DNA of 64,000 nt from Cohnella sp. CFH 77786 (GCF_019400745.1 NZ_WJIB01000004.1:248001-312000); one strand, 5' to 3'. Shown: positions 43,830 to 52,962, counted from the stretch's first letter. The notes: generated from the letters alone by a model not told the origin. A program made the numbers and translations.

Positions 43830-44074
43830 TCATGGTTGAGCCTGAAACCTGTTGCCATTCAAGTCATAGCTGTAATTCGTCTTAAGGTTAACCCCGGGCA
43901 GTTGAACGGATTTCAATCGGCCGAAAAGATCATAGGTGTATGAAGTTTTATTTTTTTGGCGTCCGTTGCAGATATCGTATTTCCCACAGCATCAGAGTCT
44001 AGTATCGTAATCCGACCAAGCTCATCCAGAACCTGCGTGATATAGGTGTTGTTATTTGTGTCGTACTTAATGAC
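43830..44074 (-). pseudogene. RHS/YD-repeat protein remnant
   Basis: Minus-strand translation gives YD-repeat pieces: VIKYDTNNNTYITQVLDELG, then ILDSDAVGNTI, and after a one-base frameshift in an A7 run, TSYTYDLFGRLKSVQLPG, then YSYDLNGNRF. YD repeats form the shell of RHS/WapA polymorphic toxins. No full gene is left. An orphan Imm26-type immunity gene lies 0.5 kb away. Confidence 0.7.
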
Positions 44075-44174
44075 AGGCTAGGCAAATACGGCCCCACCGC
44101 AAACACCACCGGCGTAAGAAAAAACCGCTTGCGCAGTCCTGCTTTCTCAAACGTACCTGCAGCACACCTGAGGT

Positions 44175-44378
44175 ATAACGTCTCCGGAAGTCACTACAGC
44201 GTTCGTAGTCGGGGATTTTGCAAAAATAACGTCTCCGGAAGTTACTACAGCGTTCGTAGTCGGGGATTTCGCAAAAATAACGTCTCCGGAAGTCACTACA
44301 ACGTTCGTAGTTGGGGATTTCGCAAAAATAACGTCTCCGGGAGTCACAACATCCTTCGTAGTCCGCAAAATCCGCTTC
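44175..44378. repeat. 51-bp x 4 tandem repeat
   Basis: Units start at 44175, 44226, 44277 and 44328, with ATAACGTCTCCGGAAGTCA as a common start and CTAC AGCGTTC GTAG as an inner hairpin. The last unit is degenerate. Because 51 is divisible by three, several frames are open across it with 17-aa repeats on both strands, so no frame is preferred. There are no unique spacers, so it is not CRISPR. Confidence 0.85.
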
Positions 44379-44486
44379 ACAAAACGAGAAGAGCATCAAC
44401 GAGAGCGCCAGAATCATATACGGCTCCCCTCTCTCTTCCCCAAAACCACGCCATGGAAACTTATACTTTTTATCAGGCAAATAAAG

Positions 44487-44528
44487 AACTGACCAAAAGT
44501 GGTAAAATCCACATTGGGTCAGTTTTTG
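44487..44528. terminator. Intrinsic terminator next to the immunity gene
   Basis: AACTGACC pairs with GGGTCAGTT, followed by T5 on the plus strand; it also lies 12 bases after the minus-strand stop of the Imm26 gene. Confidence 0.75.
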
Positions 44529-44539
44529 ATAAAGACCTA

Positions 44540-45346
44540 CTATTGAATTGTAGCTCCCTTTAATAAATCATGTTTTTCTAATTCATCTTTAATTACTTCA
44601 ATTGCTTCCTCATAGTTAATCACTCGGCAGAAAATGAACATTTCCCCATTGCCAATTTCCCCGCCGTCACAATCTCCAATTCCATTTACGCGTAGACGTT
44701 CATTCAGTAAATCCTCGATCAAATAACGTTTATCAAGATCCTCGGGAGCACCAAAGCCGCTTGAATTCAATTTGTAATGGATGGTGACGGTAATGGCGTC
44801 ATCATCTTCATCAATATCATCTTCGGGCGGCGTGTGGCGCTGTGGGAGCTCATCTTTGGAAATCCATTTATCAGGGTCAAACAGTAGCTCGTCGTACGAA
44901 TTGTCCCATTCTTTGTTTCCAAACCTTGCCACGGCAATACTATCAAATATATTTGATGTATAGTTCCCAGGGTAATCCAATTCGAGCAAGTCCTCTTTTG
45001 TTGCTTCCCTTAACAACTTACCATCATAATCAATGACATCTGGTTTTGGACCTGTAAGAAAATTGGGGAGTTTAATGTTTTTCAATACCACTTCTGTGTT
45101 ACCAATAACTGACCAATCACCATCTTCAATTGAGAAATCATCAAGATGTGCAATTGCCAATATAGGCTTGCTTGTAATCGTTTCTAGGTCAGGGGTCGTT
45201 CCAGATTCAAAATCAAACAAAATATACAAATGTGAGTGCGACGCTGTGGAGTATGTTACAATTTGACCAAAGCAATTACAATTTTCTTGTATCGGAATGG
45301 CGAACACATCTCCAACTTGAGCTCTGATCTTTTTCCTTCTTGCCAC
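44540..45346 (-). CDS. Imm26-type immunity protein, two-domain
   Basis: 268 aa. The N-terminal half (GDVFAIPI..., FGQIVTY, HLYILFDF) fits immunity protein 26 of polymorphic toxin systems. An acidic linker (DDIDEDDDA) leads to a C-terminal alpha/beta domain (ITVTIHYKLNSSGF... DGGEIGNGEMFIFC) of a type also common beside contact-dependent toxins. It starts at GTG 45346 with AGAGGTGA upstream. The DNA is AT-rich (for example 21 G/C in bases 45061-45120), unlike the flanks, so it was probably acquired. No toxin gene is left nearby except an RHS fragment. Confidence 0.7.
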   Translation of the reverse strand: MARRKKIRAQVGDVFAIPIQENCNCFGQIVTYSTASHSHLYILFDFESGTTPDLETITSKPILAIAHLDDFSIEDGDWSVIGNTEVVLKNIKLPNFLTGPKPDVIDYDGKLLREATKEDLLELDYPGNYTSNIFDSIAVARFGNKEWDNSYDELLFDPDKWISKDELPQRHTPPEDDIDEDDDAITVTIHYKLNSSGFGAPEDLDKRYLIEDLLNERLRVNGIGDCDGGEIGNGEMFIFCRVINYEEAIEVIKDELEKHDLLKGATIQ

Positions 45347-45880
45347 CCTGGAATCACCTCTTCGATTTATTTTACTCTTGTATCACTGAAAGGGCTTTTC
45401 TATTGATGACTTTCCTGCTGTTGTCCTCTCCTTTACCAATGCTTGTGCTAAACTGTCCGTTATCAAATCTAGAGTTTCTTCGTTCGCTAGATTAATTCAG
45501 TTAATGCTATCTTTGCATCAATGAAATTTATATAGTGAGACAATAACTCTATCGCTGATATACATACAGATAGATCATTGTCAAAACTAAGTGCGTACGC
45601 AAATTCGCTATTCATGTAATGTTCGTCTCCCAGTATAAATCCACCAGGCATGATAATTATTTTAACCAACGCTTCGAATTAGCCGTAAGTTGATCGATCA
45701 GTTCAGGAAACTCAGCAACAACATGAATACTTTTCTAAGTTGTCGACTTCGAATATTCATTCTCCACTTAAAAGTAGTACTTTTCGACTATACAAGTGGC
45801 GTGTCGAGAACAGCAACATGTAAGTGATGGTACAAGGTTGTCATTCAATATGAGCGACGCTGTTTCTTATGTCATAATAA
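45347..45880. other. AT-rich gene-poor stretch
   Basis: Lower GC than the neighbours. It holds only a 60-codon minus-strand frame at 45487-45669 (MPGGFILGDEHYMNSEFAYA... from 45651), with no clear RBS, and a short relic-like frame (HVVAEFPELIDQLTANSKRW, about 45662-45722). Nothing recognisable; probably eroded acquired DNA. Confidence 0.5.
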
Positions 45881-45915
45881 AAAAGCATTCGAACCCGTAC
45901 AGGAACGAATGCTTC
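45880..45915 (-). terminator. Terminator of rpmG
   Basis: AAGCATTCG / CGAATGCTT stem with a T6-containing tail on the minus strand, 14 bases after the L33 stop codon. Confidence 0.85.
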
Positions 45916-45928
45916 TAAACTTTCCAGT

Positions 45929-46078
45929 TTAACGCGTTTCGCGATGGATGGTGTACTTCTTCAATCGCGGACTGTATTTTCTCATTTCCAGGCGGCCTGG
46001 ATGCGTCCTCTTATTCTTCGTCGTGGTATAATTCCGATCGCCGCATTCCGTGCAAGCCAAGGTAACGACAACTCTCAT
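45929..46078 (-). CDS. rpmG: 50S ribosomal protein L33, reduced-cysteine paralogue
   Basis: A 49-aa protein not long enough for most gene callers. It starts [20 protein letters not shown] and ends [10 protein letters not shown]. Only the first CxxC (CTEC) of the zinc-ribbon is present; the second pair is replaced in KYSPRLKKY. Such C-minus paralogues replace the zinc form of L33 when zinc is scarce. GAGGTGA lies upstream. A Zur box overlaps its promoter. Confidence 0.92.
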   Translation of the reverse strand: MRVVVTLACTECGDRNYTTTKNKRTHPGRLEMRKYSPRLKKYTIHRETR

Positions 46079-46100
46079 GAGTATCACCTCATTGTTTAAT

Positions 46101-46151
46101 AAATCGTAACAATTACGATTAAATGATAAGGAATGCCGCCATCGTTGTCAA
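46101..46151 (-). promoter_or_regulatory. Zur box and promoter of rpmG
   Basis: TTGACA (46146-46151), 17-bp spacer, TATCAT (46123-46128), then TCGTAACAATTACGA (46104-46118) in an AAATCG...CGATT frame. This matches the Bacillus Zur consensus (TCGTAATnATTACGA) with one deviating base. Bound Zur would cover the start site. Confidence 0.85.
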
Positions 46152-46196
46152 TAGCGTCGCACCGCGAGCCCTATCGTCAGGCATCCTCAATCGTTT

Positions 46197-47138
46197 TTAT
46201 CCGGCGTAAAACTTCAAATAGTCCCCGACATGGCTCATCCAATAGCCGGGATCGTGGCCGCCCCTTGGAATGTGCAGCTCCGCTTGCACGTTCCTGGAAG
46301 CCAGAAGCTGATAGAGCTTGATGGCACGCGGAGCAAAGAAGTCCGAGCCGCCGCAATCCAGGTAGACGGACAAATTGTTCAGATTTTCGGACAAGGCCAG
46401 CTCCATCGGATCCCGATGCTTCTTCGTCTCTCGATCCCCGAGCACCCATTCCTTCTGATCCCGATACTCGGTTGACTCTTCAAACCACAGTGCCGGGCTG
46501 TGTCCCCCAACCTTGCCGTACAAATCCGGATGCCGAAAAGCGATATGGAGCGCGGCGAATCCTCCCATCGAGATGCCCCCGATAAACCGGCTTTCCGCGC
46601 TCGGGTCTGCAGGGTAGTTCTGCTCTACATACTGCCGAACATCGTTAACGATATAATCCTCGTACCGTCCTTCATTCAACCCGATACCGTTCACCGAGGC
46701 GGGAGCGCTGGAGGAATTGATGCCGAAACTGTTGTCGATCTGCGGACTGACCACGATAAGCGCATCGATCTCTTCATCCATGATCATCCGGTCCGCAACA
46801 TCGGGCAGTCCGCTATAGGGCAGCCAATCGGACGACGTGCCCCCGAATCCGTGCAGCAAGTACAGGACAGGATAACGCTTGTCAGCCGAATAATTCGGAG
46901 GAAGGTAGATATTGACGTCCATCTTCTTGCCCAGAGACTTGCTGTAAAATGAGGTTTTCTGCCATTGCACGCGTTCCGGCACCGGAGACGGCGTCTTGGA
47001 CGAGGAAGAAGTGGCCGGGGAAACGGCATCCGCGGCATCGGAGGAAGGGGAGCTGCAGCCCATAAGGGCAAGCGTTACCACAACCGGGATGACCGAGCGG
47101 AACCATGCAAGCTTGTGCACCATCGTGACCATGCTCAT
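46197..47138 (-). CDS. Lipoprotein esterase (alpha/beta hydrolase, esterase D/enterochelin-esterase-like)
   Basis: 313 aa. The lipobox is LALMGCSS. A Ser/Pro linker follows, then a hydrolase with YLLHGFGGTSSDWL, nucleophile elbow GGISMGGFAAL, the Asp region and His in PRGGHDPGYW. The family includes acetyl/feruloyl-xylan esterases and siderophore esterases. ATG 47138 follows GGAGG at some distance; start codons at 47132 and 47123 are also possible. It is between two terminators. Confidence 0.85.
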   Translation of the reverse strand: MSMVTMVHKLAWFRSVIPVVVTLALMGCSSPSSDAADAVSPATSSSSKTPSPVPERVQWQKTSFYSKSLGKKMDVNIYLPPNYSADKRYPVLYLLHGFGGTSSDWLPYSGLPDVADRMIMDEEIDALIVVSPQIDNSFGINSSSAPASVNGIGLNEGRYEDYIVNDVRQYVEQNYPADPSAESRFIGGISMGGFAALHIAFRHPDLYGKVGGHSPALWFEESTEYRDQKEWVLGDRETKKHRDPMELALSENLNNLSVYLDCGGSDFFAPRAIKLYQLLASRNVQAELHIPRGGHDPGYWMSHVGDYLKFYAG

Positions 47139-47277
47139 CGGGCTCTTTAAACCTCCAATCCTTCTCCTCTTTCCATTAACCGCTATTTGCCGCAGCCGTG
47201 CAACCCCCCGGACGATACAAAAAAAACCATTATTCTGACCGGATACAATCCAGTCTATGGCCGACGACCTGTAACGA

Positions 47278-47313
47278 GAAGAGCTTCCCATGGGGTACCA
47301 GGGGAAGCTCTTC
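47278..47313 (-). terminator. Terminator of the Zur-controlled ABC operon
   Basis: GAAGAGCTTCCC pairs with GGGAAGCTCTTC around GGTACC, four bases after the last gene (GNAT). A similar GAGCTTCCC stem ends the next unit at 53861. Confidence 0.8.
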
Positions 47314-47317
47314 CGTT

Positions 47318-47827
47318 TCAACGGAGCTGTTTGCTCATATGCACGATCGATTCCGTCTCCTGGTAACGCGCGACATACCCCCGTGATAACCAGAACGGGA
47401 AACCTCCGGGCAAATCGGTGGACGTGTGCAAATAAGAGCTTTCGTAGCCGGCTTCCCGGATGAACGATTCCACCGCTCGGTACAATGCGGCACCGATCCC
47501 TTGCCGGCGCAGGCGGTCGTCGATATAAACCTTGGTCACCTCGCATACGCCATGGGGTTCAAGGAATGCGTTCACGAAGGGGAAGCGGCGATCATAATTA
47601 CGCGCGGCCGCGGTCCCCACGATGGTGCCGCGATCGTCCGCCGCGATGTAGAAACAAGCGTCCAGCGGTTTGACGTATACGTCTTCAAACCGCTTCAGAT
47701 CATCCGGTTCGGGGTTAAAGGCCCCCGGTGGATACAACTTCGCCATCGTCGGTATGAGGAAGGCGGCGATCTCGCGCACGTGAGCCGAGGTCGCCGGCAG
47801 AATGCGATATGCAGATGGGCCGATCAT
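47318..47827 (-). CDS. GNAT family N-acetyltransferase, last gene of the Zur operon
   Basis: 169 aa with the acetyl-CoA motif CEVTKVYIDDRLRRQGIGAA and FIREAGYESSYLHTS. It overlaps the ATPase gene before it by ATGA, so the two are translationally coupled. Being in a zinc-repressed transporter operon, it may modify the imported chelator or a metallophore part, which is inference. Confidence 0.85.
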   Translation of the reverse strand: MIGPSAYRILPATSAHVREIAAFLIPTMAKLYPPGAFNPEPDDLKRFEDVYVKPLDACFYIAADDRGTIVGTAAARNYDRRFPFVNAFLEPHGVCEVTKVYIDDRLRRQGIGAALYRAVESFIREAGYESSYLHTSTDLPGGFPFWLSRGYVARYQETESIVHMSKQLR

Positions 47828-48672
47828 ACGGAAACCGCCTCCCCGCTTTGAAGGGTTTCTTGATTTGTCGCGATTCGCTTGCGTCCGGACGGATGCTCCG
47901 GAAGCTGAGATTCCCAGAGTCTTCTCGATGCCGGATGCGACAAAGCTGCCAGTGTCTGAAGGTCATCCAGCCGCTCGACGATTTCGCCCCGGTCCATGAC
48001 GACGAGACGATCGGCCAAATAACGGGCGGCCTTGATGTCGTGGGTGATGAACAGATAAGACAGCCTGAATTCCGACCTCAGCCGCCGAAGCAGCTCCAGG
48101 ATCTGGGCCTGCAGCATCCGGTCGAGGCTGCTGACGGCTTCGTCCAATACGATCAGCTTGGGACGGAGCGCTAGTGCGCGGGCGATGCACAACCGCTGCT
48201 GCTGTCCCCCGCTGAACTGATGGGGCAGCTTCCCGGCATCCGCTTCGCACAGCCCGACCGCTTCGAGCCCTTCCAAACAAGCACGCTCCAACTCCCGCTT
48301 CGTCAGGCGTTCGTAGTTGCGCAGAGGTTCGGCGATGATTTGCCTAGCGGTCATCCTCGGATTCAGAGCCTCTCCGCTGTCCTGGAACACGGCCTGCAAG
48401 TCCCGGCGAAGCATGTGTCTCACGCTGGCCGGGCCATTCAGCCAATCCGTTCCCTGAAAACGAATGGCTCCTTCGTCCGGCCGTTCAAGACCGAGGATCA
48501 GCTTGCCAAGCGTACTCTTGCCGGAGCCGCTTTCCCCTGCGATGCCGAGGCACTCTCCGGGCTTCAGGTGCAAGGATACCCGGCGCAGCGCCGAGAACCG
48601 AAGGGGGGCACCCCACAAACGGCGTTCCACCATATAGGTTTTGCTCAAGTCCGAAACTTCCAATAACGCCAT
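47824..48672 (-). CDS. ABC transporter ATP-binding protein (NikE/DppF-like)
   Basis: 282 aa with Walker A GESGSGKST, signature LSGGQQQR-type (FSGGQQQRLCIARAL), Walker B LIVLDEAVSSLD, and H-loop FITHDIKAA. It is the F-type ATPase of the peptide/nickel family. ATG 48672 is preferred (GAGG nine bases upstream). It is in the Zur-controlled operon. Confidence 0.93.
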   Translation of the reverse strand: MALLEVSDLSKTYMVERRLWGAPLRFSALRRVSLHLKPGECLGIAGESGSGKSTLGKLILGLERPDEGAIRFQGTDWLNGPASVRHMLRRDLQAVFQDSGEALNPRMTARQIIAEPLRNYERLTKRELERACLEGLEAVGLCEADAGKLPHQFSGGQQQRLCIARALALRPKLIVLDEAVSSLDRMLQAQILELLRRLRSEFRLSYLFITHDIKAARYLADRLVVMDRGEIVERLDDLQTLAALSHPASRRLWESQLPEHPSGRKRIATNQETLQSGEAVSV

Positions 48673-48712
48673 TCCCATCAACCTCGATTCAACATGCATA
48701 GTCGAGTTGGCC

Positions 48713-49510
48713 TTATCCGATGCGGGTTTCGAGAAGCAGCTTCGTATAAGGATGCTGCGGACGGTCGAAGAGCTGATACACGCCGGCCGATTCGACGATC
48801 CGGCCCCGGTGAATCACCGCGACCTCGTCGGCCAGCTCCGCGATGACGCCCAGGTCGTGGGTAACGATCACCAGCGCCGTCCCTTCCGATCGGCACAGCT
48901 GCTCCAGCTCCCCAAGGACATGGCGCTGGCTCGCAAGATCGAGCGCGGTCGTCGGCTCGTCCGCGAAGAGGACGTCGGGGCCGGACGAGAGGGCGATCGC
49001 GATCATCACGCGCTGCAGCATTCCGCCGCTGAGCTGGTACGGGCGCATCTTCATCAGCTCGGCCGGCCGGGGCAGGCCGATTCGCTCCAGGTGAAGGACC
49101 GCTTGCTCCCAAGCGTCTTTGCGCCTGATGGCGGTATGAGCCCGGATCGTCTCCGCGAAATGGTTGCCAATGGTCCGAATCGGGTTAAACGAGGCCATCG
49201 GGTTCTGCATGACTATGGATAACCGGGAACCGCGAAGACGGCGGCGATCCGCCGGGGAAAGCGAGAGCAGCTCGCGTCCCGCAAGCGCGATGCTTCCTTT
49301 GACCGCCGCGGCGCCAGGAGGCAAGAGTCCCATGCACGCCAGGCAAGTCATCGACTTGCCGCTGCCGCTTTCCCCGACGATACCCAGCACGGAACCGGAG
49401 CGGACTTGCAGGCTGATGTCGTCCAAAATCCGGATCGTCCCCGAATCCGCCGCAACGTCGACGGTAAGGCCGGATACCGACAGGATCGGTTCCTGAAGCT
49501 TGCCATTCAT
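48713..49510 (-). CDS. ABC transporter ATP-binding protein (NikD/DppD-like)
   Basis: 265 aa with Walker A GESGSGKSM, signature LSGGMLQRVMIAIAL, Walker B DVLFADEPTTALD, H-loop VTHDLGVIA. The C-terminal PQHPYTKLLLE is the marker of peptide/nickel ATPases. AAGGAG lies eight bases before ATG 49510, two bases after the stop of the permease gene. Confidence 0.94.
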   Translation of the reverse strand: MNGKLQEPILSVSGLTVDVAADSGTIRILDDISLQVRSGSVLGIVGESGSGKSMTCLACMGLLPPGAAAVKGSIALAGRELLSLSPADRRRLRGSRLSIVMQNPMASFNPIRTIGNHFAETIRAHTAIRRKDAWEQAVLHLERIGLPRPAELMKMRPYQLSGGMLQRVMIAIALSSGPDVLFADEPTTALDLASQRHVLGELEQLCRSEGTALVIVTHDLGVIAELADEVAVIHRGRIVESAGVYQLFDRPQHPYTKLLLETRIG

Positions 49511-49512
49511 TT

Positions 49513-50358
49513 TCACCGCTCCTTGGGGTCGAAATGATCTCTCAGCTTCTCCCCGAGCACGTTGCTGCAGGTCACCACCGCGAAGACCGCCAGGCCGGGA
49601 AGCCACATCAACTCGGGGTGCTGACGCAGGTGCTGCCGCGCTTCGTTCATCATCATCCCCCACTCGGCCGTTGGAGCTTGCACCCCTAAGCCAAGGAACG
49701 ACAGCCCCGTTACCTCTAGGATAACCGAGCCGAACTCGAGCGTGGCCAGCACGAGCAGCTGCGCCGATATGCCGGGCAGCACATGCCGCCATACGAGCGC
49801 CCAGCGCCTGGTCCCGGCGACCCGGGCCGATTGGTAATAGAGCCGAACCTTCACCTTCAGCACCATGCTCCGTACCATCCGCGAATAATAGACCCACTGG
49901 GAGAGCACCAGCGCAAGAATGAGATTCGCCGTTCCGGGACCGAAAATGCCAAGGAGGGCGAAAGCGAGCACGAGCGTCGGGAACGCCAGGAGAATGTCGC
50001 AGATCCGCATGAAGACGGCATCCAGCCAGCCTCCCCGGAGTGCCGTAATCGTCCCCGCGATCGCGCCGATGAAGAGGGTGGATACGATCACGGTCGCCGA
50101 GATCGCCAAGGAGGTACGGATTCCCATGAGCAAACGGGATAACGTGCACCTGCCCAAGTGATCGGTTCCGAGCGGGTACTGCAAGGATGCCGGGGCGAAC
50201 TTGTTCATCATGTCAACCTGATTCGGATCGTTCGGAACGATCCAGGGGGCCAAAGCCCCGGCGATCGCGATGAGGGATAGGATCAACCCGCATCCGATCA
50301 GGATGGAAACGTCCCGTTTCCGCCGAAGGGCATGGCGAGGGGCAGCCCACACGTTCAT
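49513..50358 (-). CDS. ABC transporter permease (NikC/DppC-like)
   Basis: 281 aa with six membrane segments and the EAA-like coupling segment (SARVAGTRRWALVWRHVLPG). The LGTDHLGRCTLSRLLMG stretch is typical of peptide/nickel DppC permeases. GGGGG-rich RBS stands before ATG 50358. Confidence 0.93.
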   Translation of the reverse strand: MNVWAAPRHALRRKRDVSILIGCGLILSLIAIAGALAPWIVPNDPNQVDMMNKFAPASLQYPLGTDHLGRCTLSRLLMGIRTSLAISATVIVSTLFIGAIAGTITALRGGWLDAVFMRICDILLAFPTLVLAFALLGIFGPGTANLILALVLSQWVYYSRMVRSMVLKVKVRLYYQSARVAGTRRWALVWRHVLPGISAQLLVLATLEFGSVILEVTGLSFLGLGVQAPTAEWGMMMNEARQHLRQHPELMWLPGLAVFAVVTCSNVLGEKLRDHFDPKER

Positions 50359-50363
50359 TGCCG

Positions 50364-51317
50364 TTATCCCCCTTCCTTCCGCAGCAGCCGGGGATCCAGC
50401 ATCCGGCCCGCGAGATCCACCGCGAGGTTCGTCAGAACGAAGACGACTGCCATGAGCAGCACGTAGCATTGAATGACCGGATAATCCCGGTTCAGGATCG
50501 ATTCGATCAGAAACCGTCCCAGCCCCGGCCAGCTGAAAATCTGCTCCACGATGACCGTTCCCGCAAGCAAATAGCCGAAGCTGACTCCGACCGACGTAAC
50601 CAGCGGCAGCAAGGAATTCGGCAAGACGTGCCGAAACAGGACGGCCGTGTCGCTAAGTCCCCGTGCCCTTGCGTAGAGAACGTAGGGCTCCTTCATGTTC
50701 TCCAGCATCGTTGTTCGCAGCAAACGGGAGAGCGTGGCGATGTTGGCAGCCGCTAACGTGATGGAAGGAAGCACGAGATGCTGCCAGCCGCCCCGTCCTT
50801 GGGTCGGAAACCAATCCAGCTTGACCGAAAAGGCATAAACGAGCAGGAAGGCCAGCCAATAGCGCGGCATCGAGGTTCCGAGGAGCGACAACGTGCGGCT
50901 CAGGCGGTCGATCCAGCCCCCCTTGTGCATGGCAGCCAGCGCGCCAAGCGGAATGCTGACAACGAGCGAGAGCAGGATGGCCGATCCTGCCAGCAGCAAG
51001 GTCGCGGGAAATTTGTCCCGAATATCCTCCCATACGGGCGTCTTGCCGACGAACGAGTTGCCGAAATCGAAGCGCAACGCCTTCCAGAGCCAATCGGCGT
51101 ACTGAACCGCCAGCGGGCGATCGGTGCCCAGCTCTTTGCGCATGGAGGCGATCGCTTCTTCGGTAGGAGGCACGTTCGACATTCGCAGCGCGACCTCGGC
51201 CGGCTCCACTGGTACTAGCCGGACGAGGATGAAGGCGAGCAGGGAGATGCCGAGCAGGATGAGCGGCAGCCCCAGCAGCCGGTTTCGAACGTAAACCAAG
51301 AGCTGCCGGTCCATCAT
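50364..51317 (-). CDS. ABC transporter permease (NikB/DppB-like)
   Basis: 317 aa with six membrane segments; the N-terminal LLVYVRNRLLGLPLILLGIS and ARGLSDTAVLFRHVLPN coupling segment fit DppB. Its start overlaps the stop of the binding protein gene by four bases (ATGA), so the two are translationally coupled. Confidence 0.94.
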   Translation of the reverse strand: MMDRQLLVYVRNRLLGLPLILLGISLLAFILVRLVPVEPAEVALRMSNVPPTEEAIASMRKELGTDRPLAVQYADWLWKALRFDFGNSFVGKTPVWEDIRDKFPATLLLAGSAILLSLVVSIPLGALAAMHKGGWIDRLSRTLSLLGTSMPRYWLAFLLVYAFSVKLDWFPTQGRGGWQHLVLPSITLAAANIATLSRLLRTTMLENMKEPYVLYARARGLSDTAVLFRHVLPNSLLPLVTSVGVSFGYLLAGTVIVEQIFSWPGLGRFLIESILNRDYPVIQCYVLLMAVVFVLTNLAVDLAGRMLDPRLLRKEGG

Positions 51318-52930
51318 GGAGCGACGTCCAGCTCACCGAACGGAAAATCGTACTTCGTGGCCCCGAACTTTAGACCGCTCAAGTTCTTGTGGTGGATCGC
51401 GACCATGGCGTCGTAAGAGATCGGATAGAAGACGGCGCTCTCATGGATACTCTTGAAAATTTGCGCGTACAGCTCCCGGCGCTGCTGCTCGTCGGTGCTT
51501 TTCAGCACCTCCTTAGCCCAGGCATCGATTTGCGGCTTGGCCGGAACGCCCAGAAGCGCTTCATGGATGCCCGTTTTGGCTTGGGTGCTTGTCGTGACGA
51601 AGTTATGAGGGTCGTTCGGAACCCCGTATGTATTCCAGAAATTCAGGTGGTAATCGCCCGACTTCAAGCGGCCGTTGCCGACCATCAGCTCTTCTCCCTT
51701 GACGAGAACCTGGATGCCGATCTTGACCAGCTCGGCCTGAATAATCTCGGCCATCGGCTTCTGCACGGCGTCCGTACTGACATAGACCAGGTCAAGCGTC
51801 AGGGGTTTCCCGTCCTTCTCGCGGACGCTTTTCCCCGCGGGCAGCTTCCACCCGGCTTCCTCCAGCAAACGCTTCGCTTGCTCCGGATCGTACTCGTAAG
51901 GCTTCAAGTCGATGTCCGCATAAGGGAAATTGCGCGCCATGACGGTATCGGCTTTGCGCTCCAACCCCTGCGTGACGCTGTTCACCATCTTTTCCTTGTT
52001 GATGCCGTGCTGAATCGCCTGGCGAACGAGAAGGTCCGACGTCGGAGCTTTGGCGCTGTTGATGACGAAGGTACGCGTCGTCAGCGGCTCGGACGTCGCG
52101 GTGACATACTCCCCGGATTCTTTTAAATACTTATAGTTGTCCATGCTGATGATTCCACTTCCGACGATCATGTCCAGCTCCTTCTTCTCGAAGGCCGTAA
52201 CCATCGTCTCCTGATCGGGGATGATGCGAACCTTGACCGAGCTCAGCTTCGGCTTCGTCCCCCAGTAGTTCTCGTTGCGGCTGAACACCGCGTATTCGTC
52301 CTTCTTGTACTCGCTCAGTACCCACGGGCCGGTACCGATCGGCTTCGCGATCGATTCCGACGTGCGGCCGTCGGCCGGGAAACCGGCATCCGCAAGGAAC
52401 CGGAACGGCCGGACGAAGGCGAGCTCCTGCAGCAAGGGATAATACGGCTTGTTAAGAATCAACCGAACCGTGTAGTCGTCGAGCTTCTCCGTCTTCTCCA
52501 TGGCGCCGACGATCCCCATCCAGGAGTGGCGCTCCTTGTTCGCCATGACGGCGTCGATGTTCCGTTTCACGTTATCCGCCTTGAACGCGGAGCCGTCGGA
52601 GAACACGACGTCGTGTCGGAGGTGGAACGTGTAGCTCAAGCCGTCCGGCGAGATCTCCCACTTCTCGGCGAGGCGGGGGACGATCTTTCCTCCTTCGGCA
52701 TAATCGACCAACGGCTCATAAACCATGGCTTGCGCGAACATTTGACTTGGCGAATACAGGTGCGGGTTTAGCGGGCCCACATCGACGTTCCAGGCGATCG
52801 TGACGGATTTGCCCGCGGTTTCATTCTTCGCTTGCTCTTGGTCGGAACCGGCCGAAGAACAGCCGGTAAGGATCAGGGCCATCGCCAAGCCGCCCAGCAG
52901 AAGCCCTTTCATTCTCGGTAAGAAAAACAT
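51314..52930 (-). CDS. ABC transporter substrate-binding lipoprotein (NikA/CntA-like)
   Basis: 538 aa, lipobox LILTGCSS. The family-5 (peptide/nickel) binding fold is seen in LAEKWEISPDGLSYTFHLRHD and PIGTGPWVLSEYKKDEYAVF. In this family NikA binds nickel-chelates and CntA binds staphylopine-metal. AAGGAG lies eight bases before ATG 52930. It follows the methyltransferase gene and is Zur-controlled, so a zinc-chelate substrate is likely. Confidence 0.92.
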   Translation of the reverse strand: MFFLPRMKGLLLGGLAMALILTGCSSAGSDQEQAKNETAGKSVTIAWNVDVGPLNPHLYSPSQMFAQAMVYEPLVDYAEGGKIVPRLAEKWEISPDGLSYTFHLRHDVVFSDGSAFKADNVKRNIDAVMANKERHSWMGIVGAMEKTEKLDDYTVRLILNKPYYPLLQELAFVRPFRFLADAGFPADGRTSESIAKPIGTGPWVLSEYKKDEYAVFSRNENYWGTKPKLSSVKVRIIPDQETMVTAFEKKELDMIVGSGIISMDNYKYLKESGEYVTATSEPLTTRTFVINSAKAPTSDLLVRQAIQHGINKEKMVNSVTQGLERKADTVMARNFPYADIDLKPYEYDPEQAKRLLEEAGWKLPAGKSVREKDGKPLTLDLVYVSTDAVQKPMAEIIQAELVKIGIQVLVKGEELMVGNGRLKSGDYHLNFWNTYGVPNDPHNFVTTSTQAKTGIHEALLGVPAKPQIDAWAKEVLKSTDEQQRRELYAQIFKSIHESAVFYPISYDAMVAIHHKNLSGLKFGATKYDFPFGELDVAP

Positions 52931-52962
52931 TAAATAAGCTCCTTTCGCAATCGTTTCGTCGT

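Noticed and set aside
44175..44378. CRISPR-like array
   Set aside because: Units are contiguous, without unique spacers, and there are no cas genes.
44067..44480. A 137-codon Cys/Arg-rich protein across the 51-bp repeats
   Set aside because: Several frames are open because the unit length is a multiple of three. No RBS or other support favours this one.
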